Shown here one piece after another: positions 1 through 8,600 of a DNA stretch of 33,172 nt. Both the position numbers and the translations under genes were made by a program. Source of the DNA: an uncultured Clostridium sp. (GTDB lineage: Bacteria; Bacillota; Clostridia; TANB77; CAG-508); assembly GCA_900553405.1 (NCBI GenBank), contig USDF01000015.1, positions 1 to 33,172 of the forward strand, read 5' to 3'. The notes beneath the pieces are model-generated. The model was given only the letters and a program-made list of their open reading frames with translations. It was not told the origin of the DNA and did no database searches. The stretch's first letter is position 1, and the number at the start of each line of letters is the position of its first letter.

Positions 1-84
1 GCTTATCAAACATAGTCATACCAATAAAGTGTGACATATGTTTGACAAACCTACATTTCTTAATATATAAATATAATAATAAGG

Positions 85-113
85 TTGAAAATAAAATTAT
101 ATATTGATATAAT
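85..113 (+). promoter_or_regulatory. Promoter of the ABC exporter operon
   Basis: TTGAAA at 85-90 and TATAAT at 108-113 are separated by 17 nt, placing transcription start about 30 nt before the first start codon. A second weaker candidate (TTGACA at 42-47, TATATA at 64-69) lies just upstream. Confidence 0.7.
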
Positions 114-151
114 TTTAGACGATATAAAATATCCAGGAAGGAAGAAATGAT

Positions 152-1042
152 ATGGGATTAAAAATAGAAAATGTATCTAAAAGCTATGGAGATAAAAAAG
201 TAGTAGATAACATCAACATAGAACTTAATAATCCAGGAGTATTTGGACTTTTAGGAACAAATGGTGCAGGAAAAACTACAACTATACGTATGCTTTTAGG
301 CATATTAAAAAAAGATGAAGGAAAAATTAGTTGGAATGGAAAAGAAGTAACAAGAAAAAATGTGAATTTTGGATATTTACCAGAAGAAAGAGGAATTTAT
401 CCTAAAACAAAAATATATGACCAACTAATGTATTTTGCAAAATTAAAAGGAATGAGAAAAGAAGAGGCAGATAAACAAATAAATTACTGGATGAAAAGAC
501 TTGAAGTAGAAGAGTACAAAAATATGACAGCAGAAAAATTATCAAAAGGAAACCAACAAAAAATACAATTTATAACAGCAGTGGTGCATGATCCAGATTT
601 AATAGTATTAGATGAACCTTTTAGTGGATTAGATCCAGTAAATACAGAATTAATAAGAAATATTATTTTAGAATTAATTGAAAAACAAAAATATATTATA
701 ATGTCAGCTCATCAAATGAGTGTAGTAGAGGAATTTTGTACAAATATTCTAATATTGAATAAAGGAAAAACTGTATTGCAAGGAAATCTTACAGAAATTA
801 AAAATACATATCCTGCAAATAAAGTACTAATAATCACAAAAGAAAATATAGAAGATAAAATAAAAGAAGCAAATCTTTCTATTTTATTAAAAAAAGAGAA
901 TGAATATGAAGTAAAAATAGATAATGAAGAACAAGCTTATAATTTATTAAATTCACTAGTTAATAGTAATATAAAAATAGAAAAATTCGAGATTAAGAAA
1001 CCAAGTCTTCATGATATTTTCATAGAAAAGGTAGGTGAATAA
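152..1042 (+). CDS. ABC transporter ATP-binding protein, NatA/YhaQ-like
   Basis: ATPase subunit (296 aa) of an exporter that pairs with the next gene. Visible motifs are Walker A GTNGAGKT (residues 35-42), the signature LSKGNQQ (130-136), Walker B LIVLDEP (150-156) and the H-loop histidine in MSAHQM (about 187). The LSKGN form of the signature and the roughly 85-residue tail after the nucleotide-binding domain match the NatA/YhaQ class (DUF4162-type tail). The start is set by AGGAAGG at 135-141; an ATG at 147 is out of frame. The gene is followed after 1 nt by the permease gene, so the two are surely one operon. Family assignment is firm. The substrate (sodium, drugs or peptides in relatives) cannot be read from the sequence. 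Confidence 0.93.
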   Translation: MGLKIENVSKSYGDKKVVDNINIELNNPGVFGLLGTNGAGKTTTIRMLLGILKKDEGKISWNGKEVTRKNVNFGYLPEERGIYPKTKIYDQLMYFAKLKGMRKEEADKQINYWMKRLEVEEYKNMTAEKLSKGNQQKIQFITAVVHDPDLIVLDEPFSGLDPVNTELIRNIILELIEKQKYIIMSAHQMSVVEEFCTNILILNKGKTVLQGNLTEIKNTYPANKVLIITKENIEDKIKEANLSILLKKENEYEVKIDNEEQAYNLLNSLVNSNIKIEKFEIKKPSLHDIFIEKVGE

Positions 1043-1043
1043 A

Positions 1044-2291
1044 ATGAAGGATTTATTTTTAGTAGCATCATATACATTTAAAGATTTAGTAAAAAGGAAA
1101 TCTTTTATAATATCTAACATAATTATTTTAATAATGGTAGTAATAGGATTTAATGTACCAAATATTATAAAATTATTTAAAGGTGAAAATGATAACTTTG
1201 GAGAAACAAAAATAGCAATAGTGGATAAAGAAAATTTATTAGAAGGTAGTCTTAATTCATTAAAGCAAGGAGAAAAAGAATTAGGTTATACAATAGAGAT
1301 TCCAGAAGAAAGTGTAACAATAGACCAAATAAAAGAACAAATAAAACAAGAAGAAATAGACTCAGCATTAGTAATAGAAAAGACTGAAAATGGAATAAAT
1401 ATAAATTATTTAATTAAATCTATGGGAATGACTTCTATGGAGCCAGAAAATTTAATAACAGCAATTAAAGAAAGCTATAAAAATGTTCAAATTTCAAAAC
1501 TAAATGTTTCAGAAGAACAAATGTTAAAAATAAATATGCCATTTACAGTTGCAATGAGCCAAGTAGATGAGAATGAAGCACAAGGAAACTTGTTGGCAAT
1601 GATGCTATTATCAATAGTATTATTTTACGCTATTTATTTTTACGCATATCAAGTATCTACTTCAATTACAACAGAAAAAACATCTAAAATTATTGAAACT
1701 CTAGTTACATCTACATCACCAAGAACTATAGTAATAGGAAAAACAATAGGAATAGGAGTTGCAGGACTTTTACAAACAGCAGTTACAGTAATTGTTGCAA
1801 TTATTTGTGCAAATGCATTTTTAACTAAAGAAATGATAGATGCAGTTCTAAATGTTTCAAACTTTACACCTACACTTGCAATAAGTACAATTGCTTACTA
1901 CATATTAGGTTATTCTCTATTTGCATTACTTTATGCACTTACAGGATCAACAGTAGCAAAACCAGAAGATATACAATCTGCAAATAGTCCAGTCGCAATT
2001 TTAGCAGTAGTAGGATTTTATCTATCTTATTTTACAATGATGAATCCAGCAAGCGAATTAAATGCATTTGCATCTATGTTTCCAATATCTTCACCATTCT
2101 GTATGCCATTTAGAATAATGATGGGATTAGCAGATACTAAAGATATATTAATATCTCTTGAAATATTAATAATAACAATGCTAGTAGTAGCAAAAGTATC
2201 TATAAAAATATATTCATCAGCTATTTTGAACAATGGATCAAAAATCAGCATTAAAGATATGGTAAGAATTTATAAAAATAAAAACGATTAA
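1044..2291 (+). CDS. ABC-2 type permease, NatB/YhaP-like
   Basis: Membrane subunit (415 aa) partnering the preceding ATPase. A basic N-terminus leads into a first membrane helix, followed by an extracytoplasmic domain of about 140 residues and then a cluster of hydrophobic helices from residue 185 onward. This is the topology of the ABC2_membrane_3/NatB group. The motif TTEKTSKIIETL between helices is typical of these permeases. I prefer the ATG at 1044 over the in-frame GTG at 1035, because AGGTG at 1033-1037 is correctly spaced for 1044 and the GTG would overlap the ATPase stop. Function as an exporter is inferred from the family; the cargo is unknown. Confidence 0.9.
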   Translation: MKDLFLVASYTFKDLVKRKSFIISNIIILIMVVIGFNVPNIIKLFKGENDNFGETKIAIVDKENLLEGSLNSLKQGEKELGYTIEIPEESVTIDQIKEQIKQEEIDSALVIEKTENGININYLIKSMGMTSMEPENLITAIKESYKNVQISKLNVSEEQMLKINMPFTVAMSQVDENEAQGNLLAMMLLSIVLFYAIYFYAYQVSTSITTEKTSKIIETLVTSTSPRTIVIGKTIGIGVAGLLQTAVTVIVAIICANAFLTKEMIDAVLNVSNFTPTLAISTIAYYILGYSLFALLYALTGSTVAKPEDIQSANSPVAILAVVGFYLSYFTMMNPASELNAFASMFPISSPFCMPFRIMMGLADTKDILISLEILIITMLVVAKVSIKIYSSAILNNGSKISIKDMVRIYKNKND

Positions 2292-2318
2292 TAATTTACA
2301 AAATATGTAAATTAATTA

Positions 2319-2347
2319 TTGACATTGCTAATAAAAAAGTATATAAT
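2319..2347 (+). promoter_or_regulatory. Strong promoter for structured RNA
   Basis: TTGACA at 2319-2324 and TATAAT at 2342-2347 with a 17-nt spacer: full consensus. Transcription would start near 2354, nearly 190 nt before the next start codon. Confidence 0.8.
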
Positions 2348-2353
2348 GAATAT

Positions 2354-2510
2354 ACTAATAGAGATAGTGATTTAAACTATCATAGATGTGCTGACATCTT
2401 AAAAAATCCGAAACACTTGTAAGACGAATGTGCTTACCGTTGGCGGACAACAGAAAAATCAGTAATAAAAATATAGGGCTTATAATTTTTTATAGGCTCT
2501 ATATTTTTTT
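2354..2510 (+). ncRNA. Candidate structured leader RNA or sRNA
   Basis: Between a consensus promoter and a strong terminator the sequence can form several hairpins and no ORF of note. Hairpin 1 pairs GATAGT (2363-2368) with ACTATC (2376-2381). Hairpin 2 pairs AGATGT (2384-2389) with ACATCT (2394-2399). A larger stem pairs TCCG (2407-2410) with CGGA (2444-2447) and GTAAG (2419-2423) with CTTAC (2433-2437), around a 9-nt loop. The transcript would be about 155 nt. I do not recognise it as a known riboswitch class. It could be a transcription-attenuation leader of the downstream gene, an independent sRNA, or an RNA antitoxin. Confidence 0.55.
2471..2510 (+). terminator. Rho-independent terminator before the PBECR4-like gene
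   Basis: A 15-bp stem (2471-2485 with 2490-2504, two G-U pairs, no mismatches) has a 4-nt loop and a run of Ts to 2510. It stands between the promoter at 2319 and the ORF at 2544, so the ORF would be expressed only by read-through or regulated antitermination unless an unseen promoter follows. Confidence 0.85.
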
Positions 2511-2543
2511 GTTATATTTAAATATATTGTAAAGGAAGCTTAA

Positions 2544-3173
2544 ATGAAAGAGAAAGAAATATTAAAGATATTGAAAGAAAGTGCAATAAAATATAAAGAA
2601 AATTTAAAAGATAAAAATTTATTAATAATTTATAAAGAAAGAACAGAAATAAAATATATAGAAATATTATTTTTAGCAAGAAATTTTATGCATCTCACAG
2701 GAGTGAAATGTAATGCTAAAAATGGAAAAAACATGAAAGCAAATCAATTTTATCAAGCTTGCTTAAATAACAAGTTAAGCTATAAAGATATTATAATAAA
2801 ACAAAATGGAACAACTAAACTAAAATTAGATATACTTTCTCAATTAATAAATATAAATAAAAATTTTAAAATGATAGGAGAATATAATAATTATAAGAAT
2901 AAGTTAGTAACTGAAATTTTATTAGGAAATATCAATATGTGTTTGGGTTTGACAAAGAATACATCATCATATTATATTCCCAATACTTTATTAAAAGAAG
3001 ATATTAGAAAGCTAGTAATAAAGCCATGTCGTATTATTGCCGTATTAAAAAAGAATGTGGAAAGTGAACAATATAAAGATGTAATATACTTAAATAAAGA
3101 ATATATTGATGTAACAAATAATAATACAGATTTATCTAAAAAAATAAATATAAAAAACAATAGCAATTTATAA
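2544..3173 (+). CDS. PBECR4-like putative nuclease-fold protein
   Basis: A 209-aa soluble, lysine-rich protein. Residues about 36-65 (FLARNFMHLTGVKC, then a helix containing QFYQAC) and the following LSYKDI segment resemble the start of PBECR4 domains, a BECR-fold (barnase/EndoU/colicin/RelE-type) family described from phage and conjugative-element polyvalent proteins. That assignment rests on pattern memory and is moderate. No signal peptide or membrane helix is present. The ribosome binding site AAAGGAAG lies 6-7 nt before the ATG. The gene sits directly behind a promoter-RNA-terminator unit and 29 nt ahead of a DUF3006 gene. A hairpin (ATAGCAAT/ATTGCTAT, 3160-3186) spans its stop codon. 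If PBECR4 is right, RNase activity is a possibility, but no catalytic residues can be assigned. Confidence 0.55.
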   Translation: MKEKEILKILKESAIKYKENLKDKNLLIIYKERTEIKYIEILFLARNFMHLTGVKCNAKNGKNMKANQFYQACLNNKLSYKDIIIKQNGTTKLKLDILSQLININKNFKMIGEYNNYKNKLVTEILLGNINMCLGLTKNTSSYYIPNTLLKEDIRKLVIKPCRIIAVLKKNVESEQYKDVIYLNKEYIDVTNNNTDLSKKINIKNNSNL

Positions 3174-3202
3174 AATATATTGCTATAATAAAGGAGGTAA
3201 AA

Positions 3203-3520
3203 ATGCAATTAGGTTTATTTCAAAATATAGTAAACGAAATAAGAAAGATAAATATTAGTGACTTTATAAGTGAAGTCTCAGAAAGGCTAGAAAAAATGGA
3301 AGAAGAATTAGTAATAGATAGATTTGAAGAAAATACTGCGATTTGTGAAGAGAGAAAAACAGGAAAAATAATAGAAATTCCAAGAGAAAACATTGAAGAA
3401 AATGTAAAGGAAGGAGACGTAATAAAAAAAGTAGAAGGAATTTATAAAAAAGATATAGAAAAACAAGAAGAAATAGAAAAAAGAATAGAAGAAAAAATGA
3501 ATAAAATATGGAAAGACTAA
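3203..3520 (+). CDS. DUF3006 domain protein
   Basis: A 105-aa highly charged protein. Residues about 36-75 (VIDRFEENTAICEE, then KIIEIPRENIEENVKEGDVI) match the small beta-barrel DUF3006 family, whose members open with a VIDR(I/F)E strand. About 30 helical residues precede the domain, and a Lys/Glu-rich, probably coiled helix follows it. AAAGGAGG sits before the ATG. DUF3006 genes commonly neighbour ComEC-like metallo-beta-lactamase-fold proteins in Firmicutes, and here one follows 76 nt later, which supports the call. The biochemical role of the family is not established. Confidence 0.8.
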   Translation: MQLGLFQNIVNEIRKINISDFISEVSERLEKMEEELVIDRFEENTAICEERKTGKIIEIPRENIEENVKEGDVIKKVEGIYKKDIEKQEEIEKRIEEKMNKIWKD

Positions 3521-3596
3521 ATGTAAAAAAATATATAAATTAAAGAAAAGTATAGTATAGAAAATTAATAAAAAACTTGTAATAGGGGGAAAACAA

Positions 3597-4568
3597 GTGG
3601 CAAATAGGGGCAAAAAAACAAAAAGTATAGAATTTATAATAGGGCTTATTATTTTAATATTAATTGCAATATTAAGTGAAAGTGGAATTATACCAATAGA
3701 AAAAATCTTTAATAGTGAAAATAGCGAAATTTTAGATAGTAACGAAATTTCAAAAAGAGTTACAGCAGAAGAAAGTGAAAATGTAACATTAGAAGGAGAA
3801 GACATATTACAAATACACTTTTTTGATGTAGGGCAAGCAGATAGTACATTAATAATAAGTGACAATAAAACTATGCTAATAGATGCTGGAACTAATGAAA
3901 TGGGCTCAAAAGTAGTAGCAAATATAAAAAAACTTGGAATAGAAAAAATAGACTATCTTATAGGAACTCATCCACACGAAGATCATATTGGTGGGTTAGA
4001 TGATGTAATTAAAAATTTTGAAATAGGAACAATATATATGCCTAAAATACAAACGAATACAAAAACTTTTGAAGATGTATTAGACGCAATAACAGAAAAA
4101 AACTTGACTATTACTACTCCAAAAGAAGGCGATAAATTTGAACTAGGAAAAGCAGAATGTGAAATAATGCTTTGTGGAACTGGAACAAAAGAAGAAAAAG
4201 AAAATTTAAATTTATCTTCAATAGTAACAAAAGTAACATATGGAAAACAAAGCTATTTATTTATGGGTGATAGCGAAAAAGAAAATGAACAATCTAGAAC
4301 TTGGCCAAAAGTTAATGTCTTAAAAGTAGGACACCATGGTTCAAATACAAGCTCTTCAAAGGAATTTTTAGATCAAGTATTACCACAAATAGCAATAATA
4401 AGTGTAGGAAAAGACAATAGTTACGGGCATCCAAAACAAGTAATATTAGACAGATTAAATAAAATAGGAGCACTAATTTATACAACTAAAGATAAAGGAA
4501 ACATATTAATAGAAAGTGACGGAAACAATAACAAAGTTTCTTTTTATATTCTAGGAAATTTATCATAG
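3597..4568 (+). CDS. Membrane-anchored ComEC/Rec2-like MBL-fold hydrolase
   Basis: A 323-aa protein with a basic N-terminus, one membrane helix (residues about 12-30) and a metallo-beta-lactamase-fold domain from about residue 70. Seen motifs are HFFDVGQADS, the metal-binding THPHEDH (H125, H127, D129, H130), D96 in IDAG, a later GHHGS and SYGHP. This order is that of the detached ComEC/Rec2 C-terminal domain family, so the catalytic domain probably lies outside the membrane and hydrolyses a phosphodiester or nucleic-acid substrate. That function is inferred from the family. The start is a GTG, chosen because AGGGGGA at 3584-3590 is well spaced and no ATG is available nearby. It pairs with the upstream DUF3006 gene. 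Confidence 0.88.
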   Translation: MANRGKKTKSIEFIIGLIILILIAILSESGIIPIEKIFNSENSEILDSNEISKRVTAEESENVTLEGEDILQIHFFDVGQADSTLIISDNKTMLIDAGTNEMGSKVVANIKKLGIEKIDYLIGTHPHEDHIGGLDDVIKNFEIGTIYMPKIQTNTKTFEDVLDAITEKNLTITTPKEGDKFELGKAECEIMLCGTGTKEEKENLNLSSIVTKVTYGKQSYLFMGDSEKENEQSRTWPKVNVLKVGHHGSNTSSSKEFLDQVLPQIAIISVGKDNSYGHPKQVILDRLNKIGALIYTTKDKGNILIESDGNNNKVSFYILGNLS

Positions 4569-4593
4569 TATGATAAATTTCTGTAGAAAATAA

Positions 4594-4629
4594 ATATGGC
4601 AGAAATTACATTGCACAGAAAATTTATTT
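4594..4629 (+). repeat. Possible degenerate third copy of the 68-bp hairpin element
   Basis: ATATGGC (4594-4600), TTACAT and AGAAAAT occur in the same order as in the elements at 15581 and 28403, but most of the 5' stem arm is absent. The resemblance is partial and may be chance in AT-rich DNA. Confidence 0.25.
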
Positions 4630-4646
4630 CATAAATTTTCGCGCAC

Positions 4647-4732
4647 GAACAAATTTACTGAAAAATTCAATTTTTTTGAGTAGGATAAAAAGTAGAGTTA
4701 ACACTGAAAATTGAAAATTTTCAGATTTGTTC
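4647..4732 (+). promoter_or_regulatory. Long imperfect inverted repeat upstream of murI
   Basis: GAACAAAT and about 17 following bases (4647-4676) are complementary to 4707-4732, with a 3-nt bulge, leaving a roughly 30-nt loop. The right arm can instead fold on itself (CTGAAAA/TTTTCAG, 4704-4723), so two mutually exclusive folds are possible. It ends 25 nt before the murI start. It may be a leader RNA structure or a miniature repeat insertion. Confidence 0.5.
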
Positions 4733-4757
4733 CTAAAAGATAATAGAAAGGCGAAAA

Positions 4758-5522
4758 ATGGACAATAGAAAAATAGGAGTTTTTGATTCTGGAATAGGTG
4801 GATTAACAGTATTAAGTAAAATAATAGAGTTGCTACCAAACGAAGAATACATATATTATGCAGATACAGAAAATGTACCATACGGAACAAAACCAAAAGA
4901 AGAAGTAAAAAAATATGTGAAAAAAGCTGTAGAGTTCTTGATTTCAAAAGATGTAAAAGCAATTGTAATAGCTTGTAACACAGCGACAAGCATAGCAATA
5001 AATGAATTAAGGAATACATATAGTATTCCAATAATAGGAATAGAACCAGCAGTAAAACCAGCAATAGAAAATAAAGGCAAGAAAAAAGTACTAGTAATGG
5101 CAACACCAACAACTATAAAAGAAGAAAAATTACATAATTTAATAGAAAAATTTGAGGCTAGAGAATATGTAGATTTAATTCCTATGCCTAAATTGGTGGA
5201 ATTTGCAGAAAAAAGAGAATTTAAATCAGAAAAAGTAGAAAAATATATAAAGGAAGAATTAAAAATATATAATTTGGAAAACTATTCTGAACTAGTATTA
5301 GGATGTACACATTTTCCATTCTTTAAAGAAACATTAGCAAAAATATTTCCTAAAGAAACCAAGATTATAGATGGAAGCTTAGGAGTGGCAAATAGATTAA
5401 AAAATGTATTAAAAGAGAACAATATGCTAGCAAATAATATACTAAAAATTGAATATTATTACTCAGGAAAGTTAGTAAAAGAAGATAAAAACTTAAATGA
5501 ATTATTACAAATGGCAAAGTAG
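4758..5522 (+). CDS. murI: Glutamate racemase
   Basis: Interconverts L- and D-glutamate in the cytoplasm, supplying D-Glu for peptidoglycan. The 254-aa length is standard. N-terminal VFDSGIGGLTV carries the conserved Asp/Ser pair; the two catalytic cysteines are in ACNTAT (C73) and GCTHF (C183), and PYGTK and GIEPAVKPA are also family motifs. AGAAAGG precedes the ATG. The gene stands alone between an inverted-repeat leader and a terminator. Nothing in the coding sequence is unusual. Confidence 0.97.
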   Translation: MDNRKIGVFDSGIGGLTVLSKIIELLPNEEYIYYADTENVPYGTKPKEEVKKYVKKAVEFLISKDVKAIVIACNTATSIAINELRNTYSIPIIGIEPAVKPAIENKGKKKVLVMATPTTIKEEKLHNLIEKFEAREYVDLIPMPKLVEFAEKREFKSEKVEKYIKEELKIYNLENYSELVLGCTHFPFFKETLAKIFPKETKIIDGSLGVANRLKNVLKENNMLANNILKIEYYYSGKLVKEDKNLNELLQMAK

Positions 5523-5523
5523 C

Positions 5524-5544
5524 AATTGGGGACAGTCCCTAATT
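5524..5544. repeat. GGGAC palindrome, REP-like
   Basis: Starting one base after the murI stop codon, AATTGGGGAC and GTCCCTAATT form a near-perfect palindrome. The GGGACAG core is shared with repeats in dnaE, in rlmB and after eno, suggesting one dispersed family. Confidence 0.5.
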
Positions 5545-5593
5545 GTTACTTTTTCTCAATTTTGGACAAGGGTTAAAGTGGAATATTAAGTCA

Positions 5594-5619
5594 AAGACTG
5601 TAGTAGTCTTGTTTTTTTT
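5594..5619 (+). terminator. Terminator of murI
   Basis: AAGACT (5594-5599) pairs with AGTCTT (5605-5610), followed by G and a T-tract. Confidence 0.7.
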
Positions 5620-5637
5620 ACAAAAATGTAATATAAT
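5609..5637 (+). promoter_or_regulatory. Probable dnaE promoter
   Basis: TTGTTT at 5609-5614 and TATAAT at 5632-5637 are spaced by 17 nt, and the -35 overlaps the end of the murI terminator. The dnaE start is 31 nt further on. Confidence 0.5.
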
Positions 5638-5668
5638 TTGGGTGAAATTTATATAGGGAGAAATTAAC

Positions 5669-8600
5669 GTGGGAAATTTTGTACACTTACATATACATAG
5701 TGAATTTAGTTTATTAGATGGAGCAAACAGAATAAAAGATATACCAGTAATTGCAAAAGAACTTGGAATGGATGCAATTGCTATTACTGATCATGGAGCA
5801 ATGTTTGGAGTTATAGATTTTTATAAAGCATGTAAAGCAAACGGAGTAAAGCCAATAATAGGTTGTGAAGTATATGTAGCACCACGAACAAGACATGACA
5901 AAGATCCTAAATTAGATAGTAAATATAATCATTTAATATTACTTGCAAAGGACATGACAGGTTATAGGAACTTATCAAAATTAGTATCGTTAAGTTATAC
6001 AGAAGGTTTTTATTATAAACCAAGAATAGATAAAGAAATATTAGAAAAATATCATGAAGGATTAGTATGCTCTAGTGCTTGTTTGGCAGGAGAAATAAGT
6101 CAAGCAATACTTGCAAATGATATGGAAGAAGCAAAAAAAGCAGCATTATGGTTTAAAAATTTATTTGGAGAAGATTATTATTTAGAAATACAAAATAATG
6201 GTGTAAAAGAGCAAGTATTAGTTAATCAAAAACTAATAGAACTTTCAAAAGAATTAAACATACCATTAGTTGCCACAAATGATGCACACTATTCAAGAAG
6301 AGAAGACGCATACAATCATGAAGTACTTTTATGTATTCAAACAGGAAAGAAAATGTCAGACGAGGACAGAATGAGATTTGACACAGACGAACTTTATATA
6401 AAATCACCAGAAGAAATGAGCGATTATTTTTCAAATGTACCAGAAGCAATAGAAAATACAGTAAAAATAGCAGAAAAATGTAATGTTGAATTTGAATTTG
6501 GACATACAATTTTGCCAAATTACGATGTACCAGAAGGATATGCAACACATTACGACTACATAGAAGACTTAACAAAAAAAGGTTTAATAAAAAGATATGG
6601 GACAAAAGGGACAGATTCACCTTTAGGGACGTTTCCTAATGGAGCGGATAAAGAAAAAAATAAAAAAATAGAGTTACCAAAAGGGACAGATTCACCTTTA
6701 AGAAACGTCCCTAATGGTAATGGTAGTTATGAAGAGTTGCCAGAAGAGATTAGAAAAAGAGTTGAATATGAATTAGGTGTTATTAAGAAAATGGGATATG
6801 TAGACTATTTCTTAATAGTATGGGATTATATAAATTATGCTAAAACACATGATATTCCAGTAGGACCAGGACGTGGTTCTGGTGCAGGTTCTATTGTTGC
6901 ATATGCAATAGGAATAACAGATATAGATCCTATAAAATATAATCTACTTTTTGAAAGATTTTTAAATCCTGAAAGAATTAGTATGCCCGATTTTGACGTT
7001 GACTTTTGTTATGAAAAAAGAGATAAAGTAATAGAATATGTTTGTAAAAAATATGGTTATGACCATGTATCACAAATTATAACATTTGGTACAATGTCAG
7101 CAAGAATGGTAATTCGTGATGTCGCAAGAGTTCTAGATGTACCATATGCAGAAGCAGATAAACTTGCTAAAATGATACCAAATGAAATACATATTACAAT
7201 TAAAAAAGCATTAGAACAAAATAGGGAGCTAAATACACTTTATGAAACAGATGTAGAAATTAAGAAACTATTAGATATAGCAATGGCATTAGAAGGAATG
7301 CCACGTCAAGCTTCAACACACGCATGTGGAATAGTTATAACAAAAGATCCAGTAGATACTTATGTTCCTTTATATGTAAGAGATGGCAATATTTCTACAC
7401 AATATATAATGACTACATTAGAAGAACTTGGACTTTTAAAAATGGACTTTTTAGGTTTAAGAACATTAACAGTTATAAAAGATACCATAGATTTAGTAAA
7501 AAAAGACAAAGGCATACCTGTAGAATTTGACAAAAATATGAATGATCCTAAAGTCTATAAATTATGGCAAGAGGGAAATTCTGTTGGAATATTCCAGTTT
7601 GAATCACAAGGAATGACAAACTTTATGAGAGAGTTAAAGCCAGATAGCTTAGAAGATATAATAGCTGGGGTATCACTTTACAGACCTGGACCAATGGATC
7701 AAATTCCAAGATACATAGCAAACAAAAAAGACCCCGAACATGCAGTATACACACATCCTGCATTAAAGCCAATACTAGAAGTTACTTATGGTTGTATGGT
7801 ATACCAAGAGCAAGTTATGCAAATAGTAAGAGATTTAGCAGGATACTCATTAGGTAGAGCAGATTTAGTTCGTCGTGCTATGGGTAAGAAAAAGCTAGAT
7901 GTAATGGCAAAAGAAAGAGAAATATTTATAAATGGACAAGTAGATGAAAATGGTAATGTTGTAGTTCCTGGATGTGTAAGAAACGGAATAGACGAAAAAA
8001 GCGCAAATAAAATATTTGACGAAATGGCTGAATTCGCCAAATATGCTTTTAATAAATCACATGCCGCAGCATATGCAGTCGTATCATATCAAACAGCATA
8101 TTTAAAAGCATATTATCCAGAAGAATTTATGGCAGCAACTTTAAATAGCTTTTTAGGAAACTTAGATAAAGTCCCATATTATATAGAAGAATGTAAAAGA
8201 CTAAAAATAGATATATTAAAGCCAGACATAAATAAAAGTGAAACAAAATTTACAGTTGATAATGGAAAAATACGTTTTGGATTAGGAAGTATAAAAAACG
8301 TAGGAGTCGCAGCAGTAAATGCAGTTGTAGAAGAAAGACAAAAAAATGGCGAATACAAATCATTTACAGATTTCTGTGAAAGAATTCAGGCAGAAGCGGT
8401 AAATAAAAAATGTATAGAAAGTTTAATAAAATCTGGAGCATTTGATGAATTTGAACAAACAAGAAGTACATTAATGGCATCATTTGAAGACATAATAGAT
8501 GCAATTTCAGATAGTTCAAGAAAAAACATAAAAGGTCAAGTATCAATGTTTGATTTAGGTGGATTAGGTGGAAGCGAAAGTTCATCTGAAGAAGACGAAA

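Noticed and set aside
1035..1043. GTG start giving a three-residue longer permease
   Set aside because: It would overlap the ATPase stop codon and its first base lies inside the ribosome binding site for the ATG at 1044.
2354..2470. Ribosomal-protein L10-type leader
   Set aside because: The AAGAC...GTGC stretch is faintly reminiscent of an L10 leader, but the downstream gene is not a ribosomal protein and the stem order does not clearly fit.
3308..3865. 185-aa minus-strand reading across the DUF3006 and MBL genes
   Set aside because: Phe/Ser/Ile-rich translation typical of the antisense of Lys/Glu-rich AT-rich genes; no ribosome binding site; both overlapped sense genes have family matches.
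4624..5112. 162-aa Leu/Phe-rich minus-strand ORF over the murI leader and 5' half
   Set aside because: Antisense shadow of a clear murI; no start signal.
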